Notes under the pieces: generated by a model
Databases searched by the model: none
The model's input: only the letters and a program-made list of their open reading frames with translations
Told to the model about the DNA's origin: nothing
Translations under genes and position numbers: made by a program
Part shown: piece by piece, positions 31,795-38,027 of the stretch
Position numbering within the stretch: the stretch's first letter is position 1
Layout of the letters: every line of letters starts with the position of its first letter
Source of the DNA: an uncultured Ruminococcus sp.
Lineage (GTDB): Bacteria; Bacillota; Clostridia; Oscillospirales; Ruminococcaceae
Direction of reading: 5' to 3'
DNA length: 38,027 nt
Assembly (NCBI GenBank): GCA_937910385.1
Contig: CALEPT010000167.1
Span: 1-38,027, forward strand

Positions 31795-33420
31795 TCAATA
31801 ATCCTTTTTCATTCCGCAGACCTTACAGGTCTTGGTAATAAGCTTAAAATCTCCTCCGCAGTATGTACACTTATTTTCTGCCTTACGCTTTTCCACAACT
31901 GTCTTGTAGTATGCCGGGAATTTACTCATATTCTCGGCAAGGTACTCCCAAGTTATATTCATAAGCTCGGGACAGTTGTCAAAGCTCTTGGTTATCTTCT
32001 TGACGGACGGCGGTATTATGATTGCTTCAAGATTTGTACAGCCGCTGAAATCTCCCAGTGCGGTCACCTTATTTGGAATGACTATCGCTCTTAGCCCCGT
32101 ACAGCCGCTGAACCCATCAACGGACAGCAGATTTCCTGGAAGGTCAACATTTCTCAGGCTGACGCATCCAGCAAAGGCAAACGCCTCGATAGACTTGAGA
32201 TTTCTGGGAAGCTCCAGTGCAGAAAGGTTCTTACAGCCGGAGAACTGCCGCTCATCTATTATAGAGACATTATCAGGTATCTTAACACCTGTAAGATTTT
32301 CACACCCTGAAAATGCGTACTTTCCTATTGACATCAAAGTATCGGGAAGCTTTATCTCTTTAAGGCTCTTACAGCCCGAAAATGCGAATGCTCCGATAGA
32401 TGTTATCCTCGTTGGCATACCTACAGACTCAAGGCTCTCGCATTCTGCAAAAACGCAGTCTTCAATTGTTGTTACTCCATTAGGTATAAATATAGATCTA
32501 AGCTTAGTACAGCCTCTGAAAGCCCAGCTTCCAATTTTTAGGAGACTTACCGGAACAACGATCTCTTCAAGATTTTTACAGCTTCTGAAAGCATATCCGC
32601 CGATGACCTCAAGTCCGCCGGGAAGCTCCAATTTCTTTATCGTATCGCAGCCCTCAAACGCATTGTCAGCTATTCGCTTAATTCCGGGCGGTATCACCAC
32701 GTGCTCTGCCTTACCATTATATTTTTCAAGCTCAGAAAACTTTATTATAAATTCATCAGTCGGACTAACTGCTTCCTTCTTGGGCTCGACCTTAGCGGCA
32801 GGAGCTGCTTCCTTCTTAGGCTCGATCTTTGAGGCAGGAGCTGCTTCCTTCTTAGGCTCGATCTTTGCAACAGGAGCTGCTTCCTTCTTGGGCTCGATCT
32901 TTGCGGCAGGAGCTGCTTCCTTCTTAGGCTCGATCTTTGCAGCAGGAGCTGCTTCCTTCTTAGGTTCGATCTTTGCAGCAGGAGCTGCTTCCTTCTTAGG
33001 TTCGATCTTTGCGGCAGGAGCTGCTTCCTTCTTAGGCTCGATTTTTGCATCAGGAGCTGCTTCCTTCTTAGGTTCGACCTTGGAGGCAGGAGCTGCTTCC
33101 TTCTTAAGCTCGACCTTGGAGGCAGGAGCTGCTTCCTTCTTGGCTTCGATCTTTGCGGCAGGAGCTGCCTCCTTTTCCACAGGCATCGTTACCATAATAT
33201 CCTCGGGTTTAAGGCTTTCGGCAGCGATATGGACAGCCGCCCTCTTTACCTCAACTCTTTTCGGAACATGAGTATCACTTTCAACTGTATCATTGTAAAG
33301 CTTTATAGCTTTTTCAACAACAAAAGGCTTCTTGCAGAATTTACAGATCCATGCGTCCTCAGCGTCATTCACTTTCAATCTCTTATTGCATTTTGTGCAT
33401 TTAGCATATACGTACGGCAT
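31795..33420 (-). CDS. Cytosolic zinc-ribbon / 12-residue-repeat / BspA-LRR protein
   Basis: 541 residues without signal peptide or membrane helix. Residues 8-29 form a zinc ribbon (CTKCNKRL and CKFCKKPF). Residues 83-214 are eleven copies of a 12-residue unit of the form KEAAPAAKIEPK, likely a stiff Ala/Glu/Lys/Pro spacer. Residues 225-490 are LRR_5 (BspA-type) repeats (e.g. LKEIKLPDTLMSIGKYAFSG). The C-terminus is a second zinc ribbon (CTYCGG and CKVCGM). BspA-type LRRs are usually on exported proteins, so a cytosolic version between two zinc ribbons is odd. The start at 33420 follows GGGGGAAGTT. It has its own promoter and terminator. The role is unknown; a scaffold is the natural guess. 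Confidence 0.88.
   Translation of the reverse strand: MPYVYAKCTKCNKRLKVNDAEDAWICKFCKKPFVVEKAIKLYNDTVESDTHVPKRVEVKRAAVHIAAESLKPEDIMVTMPVEKEAAPAAKIEAKKEAAPASKVELKKEAAPASKVEPKKEAAPDAKIEPKKEAAPAAKIEPKKEAAPAAKIEPKKEAAPAAKIEPKKEAAPAAKIEPKKEAAPVAKIEPKKEAAPASKIEPKKEAAPAAKVEPKKEAVSPTDEFIIKFSELEKYNGKAEHVVIPPGIKRIADNAFEGCDTIKKLELPGGLEVIGGYAFRSCKNLEEIVVPVSLLKIGSWAFRGCTKLRSIFIPNGVTTIEDCVFAECESLESVGMPTRITSIGAFAFSGCKSLKEIKLPDTLMSIGKYAFSGCENLTGVKIPDNVSIIDERQFSGCKNLSALELPRNLKSIEAFAFAGCVSLRNVDLPGNLLSVDGFSGCTGLRAIVIPNKVTALGDFSGCTNLEAIIIPPSVKKITKSFDNCPELMNITWEYLAENMSKFPAYYKTVVEKRKAENKCTYCGGDFKLITKTCKVCGMKKDY
32779..33174 (-). repeat. Eleven 36-bp tandem repeats inside the LRR gene
   Basis: In-frame tandem array with period 36 bp coding KEAAPAAKIEPK-type units; neighbouring copies differ at a few bases, the central four being almost identical. 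It is coding DNA, not a CRISPR array. Confidence 0.9.
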
Positions 33421-33467
33421 AACTTCCCCCTTATAATGATATGATAGATTAAATATTACCAAATATT

Positions 33468-33496
33468 ATTATATAACTAAAACTCAAATCAGTCAA
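33468..33496 (-). promoter_or_regulatory. Sigma-A promoter of the zinc-ribbon LRR gene
   Basis: On the minus strand TTGACT (33496-33491), 17-nt spacer, TATAAT (33473-33468). Confidence 0.82.
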
Positions 33497-33550
33497 TAGA
33501 AACACATAAATTCTCAGTTTAAAGCAGCGATTTTTGTAAAAACTCAACAA

Positions 33551-33582
33551 AAAGCACAGCCGTTTTTATACGACTGCGCTTT
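33551..33582 (-). terminator. Terminator of carAB
   Basis: A 12-bp stem with two wobble or mismatch positions (33571-33582 with 33551-33562), followed on the minus strand by TTTTTGTTG, 11 nt past the carB stop. Confidence 0.8.
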
Positions 33583-33592
33583 CTTACATTGA

Positions 33593-36500
33593 TTATATTT
33601 TTGTTATATCAACAAGCTCCACATCGTTGATAGTACGTCCCGATTCGAGTACCTTTACCAGTGACTTAGCCGTGTCTATTGCCGTTAGGCTGCATATAGA
33701 GCGCTCTATCGACTTTCGGCGCATTTTAACGCTGTCGCGCTCGGGAAGTCTGCCCTTTGCGGAGGTGGAAATAACATAATGTATCTTTCCGCTGTCAAGC
33801 AGAGTCTCCACATTCGGCTCGCCGTCGGATATTTTTCTCACAAGGTTCGCTGCTATCATGTTCCTGTGAAGAACGCTCTGTGTACCCGAAGTAGCATAGA
33901 GTTCAAAGCCCATCTGCTCGAACTTATCAGCTATCGGGAGCACCTCCTGCTTGTCGCTGTCACGGACGGAGATGAGCACTCCGCCCTCTCGCTTGAGGTC
34001 GAAGCCTGCCGCAGTAAGTCCTTTGAGCAGCGCATCCTCAAGGTTACGCCCTATGCCGAGGCATTCGCCTGTGGACTTCATCTCTGGTCCGAGCATGGTA
34101 TCAACGTCTGTGAGCTTCTCAAAGCTGAACACAGGGACCTTTACGGCAACGTAGTCGCCTGCGGGATACAGTCCGCTCTCATATCCCATATCTCGCAGCT
34201 TTGCTCCGAACATTATCTTTGTTGCGATGTCCACCATAGGTATGCCAGTGACCTTGCTGATGTATGGCACAGTCCTTGAAGAACGCGGATTCACCTCGAT
34301 GACGTATACCTCATGATTGTAGACTACGTACTGGATATTCACCAGACCAATAACGTTTAGTTCCTTTGAGAGCTTGCGCGTGTACTCCACGATTATGCGC
34401 TTTATTCGCTCAGAAAGATGCTGTGCCGGATATATAGAAATAGAGTCTCCCGAGTGAACGCCGGCGCGCTCTATATGCTCCATGATACCCGGGATAAGGA
34501 AGTCCTCACCGTCGCAGATAGCGTCTACCTCGACCTCAGTACCCATCATATACTTGTCAATGAGTACGGGATTTTCTATCATGTGGCTCGTGATGATTCC
34601 CATATACTCAACAACATCGGCACGCGAATGAGCGATTATCATATTCTGTCCGCCGAGAACGTATGAAGGACGCAGCAGAACAGGGTAACCGAGCTCCTCC
34701 GCAGCCGCAACAGCCTCATCGGTCGTCATGACTGTATGTCCCTTCGGACGCGGTATACCACATTTTTCAAGTATCTCATCGAAGCGCTCTCTATCCTCCG
34801 CCGCATCTATCATATCAGCGGACGTACCGAGGATATTCACGCCCATGTCGGAGAGATGACGGGTCAGCTTTATCGCGGTCTGTCCGCCAAACTGCACCAC
34901 AACACCGTAGGGCTTTTCAGTCTCAATTATAGACTCAACATCTTCTTTGGTGAGCGGGTCGAAGTAGAGCCTGTCGCCCGTGTCAAAGTCAGTTGAGACC
35001 GTTTCGGGATTGTTGTTGCAGATGACCGCCTCATAACCGAGCTCCTTCAGAGTCCATACACAGTGAACAGAGCAGTAGTCGAACTCTATTCCCTGCCCGA
35101 TACGGATAGGTCCCGAGCCAAACACGATGACCTTCTGCTTGCCGGTATTCTGCCTTTCGATGAACTCGGCAGCCTCATTCTCCTCGTCATATGTCGAGTA
35201 GAAATAAGGAGTCTCAGCCTTGAACTCGCCCGCGCAGGTATCGACCATTTTGAACACGGCGCGCTTTCTGAGCGGACACTTCTGTCCGGAGATTCGCTCA
35301 ATGGTGCTGTCAAGGTAGCCATACTGCTTTGCGATGTCGTACTTCTCCTCCGTAAGCTCGCCGTCCGCGAGCCATTTTTCGAGCTCTGCAAGATTTAGCA
35401 GCTTGTACAGGAACCAGTTGTCTATCATTGTAATTTCGTGTATCTCTTCGGGCTTTATGCCGCGCTTGAGAGCCTCGAATACCACAAATGAACGCTCATC
35501 ATCTATAACGTGAAGCTTCTCGCGTATCTCCTCATCAGTGAGGTTTCCAAGTTTTTTCAGGTTCATAGTGTCAAGTCCGAGCTCGACTGAACGGACAGCC
35601 TTCATCATGGCCTGCTCGAAGCTCGTACCGATAGCCATTACCTCGCCCGTCGCCTTCATCTGGGTGCCGAGCGTCCTCTTTGCGTAGACGAACTTGTCAA
35701 ACGCCCACTTCGGGAACTTTACGACAACGTAGTCGAGTGCGGGTTCAAAGCAGGCATAGGTCTTGCCCGTTACCTGATTGATTATCTCGTCGAGCGTGTA
35801 GCCGACCGCTATCTTCGCCGCGGTCTTCGCTATCGGATAACCCGTCGCCTTTGAGGCAAGCGCCGAGGATCGTGAAACACGGGGATTCACCTCGATAACT
35901 GCATACTCAAAGCTCGTCGGGTGCAGTGCGAACTGACAGTTGCAGCCGCCCTCTACCTTGAGCTCCTTGATTATGTTTATAGCAGCAGTACGCAGCATCT
36001 GGTACTCCCTGTCCGAGAGCGTGACAGCCGGGGCGATAACGATACTGTCGCCCGTGTGGACTCCTACGGGGTCGAAATTCTCCATTGAGCAGACAGTGAT
36101 GACATTTCCCTTGGCGTCGCGGATGACCTCGAACTCTATCTCCTTCCAGCCGCTTATGCACTTCTCGATGAGCACCTGTGTTATTGGCGAAAGGCGCAGT
36201 CCGTTTGTTGATATATCGCGTAGTTCCGCCTCATTCTGAGCAATTCCGCCGCCTGTTCCTCCAAGTGTGAACGCAGGGCGAACGATAACGGGATAGCCGA
36301 TGACCTGCGCGAAGTCCACCGCGTCGTCAACGGTTTCAACGACCTTTGATGGAATGCACGGCTCGCCTATCTTCTCCATTGTGTCCTTGAAAGCCTGCCT
36401 GTCCTCTGCCTTGTGAATAGTCTCAGGATCGGCGCCGAGTAGCTTTACATTGTGCGAATCAAGGAAGCCCTCCGCCGCAAGCTGCATGGAGAGAGTAAGA

Positions 36501-36784
36501 CCGGTCTGTCCGCCAAGCGTGGACAAAACACTGTCTGGCTTTTCGATCTCGATTATCCTCTTTACAACGTCGAGCGTGAGCGGCTCGATGTAGACCTTGT
36601 CTGCCATAGCCTTATCGGTCATTATCGTAGCGGGGTTGGAGTTGATGAGTACTACCTCCAGTCCCTCCTGTTTAAGCGCACGGCAAGCCTGAGTTCCTGC
36701 ATAGTCGAACTCGGCAGCCTGTCCGATAACGATAGGCCCCGATCCGATAACAAGCACCTTTTTTATATCATTTCTCAGCGGCAT
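33593..36784 (-). CDS. carB: Carbamoyl-phosphate synthase large subunit
   Basis: 1063 residues, full length. The two homologous ATP-grasp halves begin with VLVIGSGPIVIGQAAEFDYA and VIVFGSGPIRIGQGIEFDYC. Each has the expected glycine-rich loop (FTLGGTGGGIA in the first, YVLGGQNMIIA in the second) and metal-binding NPR segments (EVNPRVSRSS, EVNPRSSRT). The C-terminal 140 residues form the MGS-like allosteric domain. It makes carbamoyl phosphate from bicarbonate, ammonia and two ATP. The start at 36784 (MPLRNDIKK) is one nt past the carA stop, with AAAGGAG 10 nt upstream; a frame 35 codons longer would lie inside carA. Confidence 0.98.
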   Translation of the reverse strand: MPLRNDIKKVLVIGSGPIVIGQAAEFDYAGTQACRALKQEGLEVVLINSNPATIMTDKAMADKVYIEPLTLDVVKRIIEIEKPDSVLSTLGGQTGLTLSMQLAAEGFLDSHNVKLLGADPETIHKAEDRQAFKDTMEKIGEPCIPSKVVETVDDAVDFAQVIGYPVIVRPAFTLGGTGGGIAQNEAELRDISTNGLRLSPITQVLIEKCISGWKEIEFEVIRDAKGNVITVCSMENFDPVGVHTGDSIVIAPAVTLSDREYQMLRTAAINIIKELKVEGGCNCQFALHPTSFEYAVIEVNPRVSRSSALASKATGYPIAKTAAKIAVGYTLDEIINQVTGKTYACFEPALDYVVVKFPKWAFDKFVYAKRTLGTQMKATGEVMAIGTSFEQAMMKAVRSVELGLDTMNLKKLGNLTDEEIREKLHVIDDERSFVVFEALKRGIKPEEIHEITMIDNWFLYKLLNLAELEKWLADGELTEEKYDIAKQYGYLDSTIERISGQKCPLRKRAVFKMVDTCAGEFKAETPYFYSTYDEENEAAEFIERQNTGKQKVIVFGSGPIRIGQGIEFDYCSVHCVWTLKELGYEAVICNNNPETVSTDFDTGDRLYFDPLTKEDVESIIETEKPYGVVVQFGGQTAIKLTRHLSDMGVNILGTSADMIDAAEDRERFDEILEKCGIPRPKGHTVMTTDEAVAAAEELGYPVLLRPSYVLGGQNMIIAHSRADVVEYMGIITSHMIENPVLIDKYMMGTEVEVDAICDGEDFLIPGIMEHIERAGVHSGDSISIYPAQHLSERIKRIIVEYTRKLSKELNVIGLVNIQYVVYNHEVYVIEVNPRSSRTVPYISKVTGIPMVDIATKIMFGAKLRDMGYESGLYPAGDYVAVKVPVFSFEKLTDVDTMLGPEMKSTGECLGIGRNLEDALLKGLTAAGFDLKREGGVLISVRDSDKQEVLPIADKFEQMGFELYATSGTQSVLHRNMIAANLVRKISDGEPNVETLLDSGKIHYVISTSAKGRLPERDSVKMRRKSIERSICSLTAIDTAKSLVKVLESGRTINDVELVDITKI

Positions 36785-36785
36785 A

Positions 36786-37892
36786 TCAGTCACGCTCCTT
36801 TCCCATTGTCTGCACAAACTCATCGAACAGGTACGCTGTATCAAGAGGACCTCCGTGAGCCTCCGGGTGGAACTGCACAGTGCGTGCATTTACCGAAGTA
36901 TAGCGTATTCCCTCGCAGGTCTTGTCGTTTGCATTGATGTGCGAAACGTGACCCACGGACGGATCGATGCTATCACCGACCACCGCATAGCCGTGGTTCT
37001 GACTGGTGACATAGGTAAGTCCGCTCTCGAGGTCGATAACGGGCTGATTTGCGCCTCTGTGACCGTATTTGAGCTTTTCGGTGCGTCCGCCGTTGGCAAG
37101 AGCCATGAGCTGATGTCCGAGACATATACCGAATATCGGTATTCCAAGCTTTTGTATTTCCTTTATATTTTCAATTATCTCAACATTCTCGGATGGGTCT
37201 CCGGGTCCGTTTGAGAACATGATACCGTCCGGAGCGATATCCTTGATCTGCTGAGCAGTTGTCCGTGCAGGGACTACAATTACCTCGCAGCCGCGTTTCA
37301 CGAGTTCCTGCCTGATATTGCGCTTGTAGCCGAAATCAAACAGAACCACGCGATACTTCGGTTCGGGGTCGGAGTAAGTCAGAGTCTCGGTGTTGGTAAC
37401 GGACTCTACCGCGCCCGTTATCTCAAAGGCGCGTATCTGAGCGAGGAGCTCGTCCTTTTTCGCGTAAACGTCCTCGGTAGTGATGACCCCGTTCATAACG
37501 CCTGCCTCACGGATTATCCGCGTAAGACGGCGCGTGTCGATGTTATGGATACCGATTATATTGTGCTCGGTAAGGAAGTCGTTGATATTGCCTTCGCTGC
37601 GGAAATTAGAAGGAGCATTGCACCACTCGCGCACGATATAACCGCTCACATAGGAGCGTGCGGACTCGTTATCCTGCGAGTTCACGCCATAGTTGCCGAT
37701 AAGCGGAAATGTCTGCGTGACTATCTGCCCATAGTAGCTCGGATCGGTGAGAGTCTCCTGATAGCCCGTGAGACCTGTGGTGAACACCACTTCTCCGATA
37801 ATGGTACCCTTAGCGCCGAAGCTGCGCCCCTCAAAGACTTGCCCGTCGGAAAGCATAAGATATGCCTTTTCGCCTTGATTGAATAATGACAT
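36786..37892 (-). CDS. carA: Carbamoyl-phosphate synthase small subunit (glutamine amidotransferase)
   Basis: 368 residues. The N-terminal CPSase small-chain domain has LSDGQVFEGRSFGA and TGYQETLTDPSYYGQIV. The class I amidotransferase domain has the nucleophile in GICLGHQLMALA and the His-Glu pair in VQFHPEAHGGP, with NGPGDPSE before it. It releases ammonia from glutamine for CarB. GAAAGGAA lies 9 nt upstream of the ATG. The order carA-carB with one nt between them is a tight operon. The 5' leader extends to the right edge and contains strong palindromes; no clear sigma-A promoter is visible inside the window. Confidence 0.97.
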   Translation of the reverse strand: MSLFNQGEKAYLMLSDGQVFEGRSFGAKGTIIGEVVFTTGLTGYQETLTDPSYYGQIVTQTFPLIGNYGVNSQDNESARSYVSGYIVREWCNAPSNFRSEGNINDFLTEHNIIGIHNIDTRRLTRIIREAGVMNGVITTEDVYAKKDELLAQIRAFEITGAVESVTNTETLTYSDPEPKYRVVLFDFGYKRNIRQELVKRGCEVIVVPARTTAQQIKDIAPDGIMFSNGPGDPSENVEIIENIKEIQKLGIPIFGICLGHQLMALANGGRTEKLKYGHRGANQPVIDLESGLTYVTSQNHGYAVVGDSIDPSVGHVSHINANDKTCEGIRYTSVNARTVQFHPEAHGGPLDTAYLFDEFVQTMGKERD

Positions 37893-37974
37893 GGGATCAT
37901 TCCTTTCGCAATATTCGTGGATCTATTGACCTCCGCACGCCATTGTACGGAGCAATTGATAATTAATGTGTCCT

Positions 37975-38027
37975 CAATAACCGCCGTAAGGCGGTTATTG
38001 CCCCGAACGAAGTTCGGGGCAATAACC
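37975..38027. repeat. Overlapping palindromes in the carA leader region
   Basis: CAATAACCGCC (37975-37985) pairs with GGCGGTTATTG (37990-38000), while GGTTATTGCCCCGAAC (37993-38008) pairs with GTTCGGGGCAATAACC (38012-38027). The two structures share the GGTTATTG segment and are mutually exclusive. It may be an attenuator-like switch or a pair of intergenic palindromic repeats; the window ends here. Confidence 0.6.

Noticed and set aside
32779..33174. Regular 36-bp repeats that resemble a CRISPR array
   Set aside because: The repeats are directly adjacent with no spacers and are in frame, coding KEAAPAAKIEPK-type units of the LRR protein.
31976..33271. 431-codon open frame on the + strand opposite the LRR gene
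   Set aside because: It mirrors the repeat and codon bias of the real gene, has no ribosome-binding site, and yields a low-complexity protein (GAASFLGSIFA repeats).

Overview
The window reads as a chromosomal segment of a cellulosome-forming, anaerobic, Gram-positive Ruminococcus (Oscillospiraceae; the dockerin style is closest to what is known for R. flavefaciens and relatives). This rests on two dockerin proteins of different dockerin type, Thr-rich linkers, BspA-type leucine-rich repeats, sigma-A promoters that are almost all TTGACN-17-TATAAT, a class 1B PyrD/PyrK pair, and spore genes (cotJABC and an alpha/beta SASP) in a genus often treated as non-sporing. No rRNA, tRNA or CRISPR array was found.

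Layout. (1) 1-5.5 kb, mostly + strand, is a decayed accessory region. It holds a 5'-partial unknown protein cut off beside an IS transposase fragment, a DnaQ-like exonuclease, a low-GC lipoprotein, a Nudix pseudogene that has lost its Nudix box, an intact metallophosphoesterase, a possible small RNA, and a Sir2 pseudogene (5' truncated and frameshifted). (2) 5.6-10.3 kb, - strand, holds an iron alcohol dehydrogenase, a chimeric gene remnant, and a 1042-residue secreted enzyme with ricin-type, PL1, dockerin and CE12 modules for pectin breakdown. (3) 10.3-16.9 kb, - strand: an intergenic stretch with gene debris behind an intact promoter, then a lipoprotein-radA pair, a Ca2+/Na+ exchanger, the cotJABC spore-coat operon, a cluster of palindromes and a CmpB-type membrane protein. 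(4) 17-22.7 kb, - strand: trkA-trkH followed 13 nt later by an LRR-dockerin surface protein, with a degenerate histidine-kinase-like protein upstream. (5) 22.9-26.9 kb, + strand: gap (GAPDH), a DUF3048 lipoprotein, a rhodanese-TtcA fusion and the SASP gene. (6) 27-38 kb, - strand: trmL-degV, then lipoprotein-pyrK-pyrD-ruvX, a cytosolic zinc-ribbon/LRR protein with eleven 12-residue repeats, and carA-carB with a palindromic leader at the right edge.

How they fit together. carAB, pyrK and pyrD supply carbamoyl phosphate and orotate for UMP synthesis. The PL1-CE12 enzyme would cleave and deacetylate pectin while docked on a scaffoldin, and the LRR-dockerin protein would occupy a different cohesin. 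TrkAH takes up K+. The cotJ operon and the SASP gene (with a sigma-G-like promoter) point to remaining sporulation capacity. The items most worth a second look are the trk/LRR-dockerin linkage, the internal dockerin with an unassigned module before it, the zinc-ribbon/repeat/LRR protein, the degenerate kinase-like protein, the possible small RNA at 4.7-4.9 kb and the palindrome clusters. I did not find a convincing complete novel defence or signalling system.
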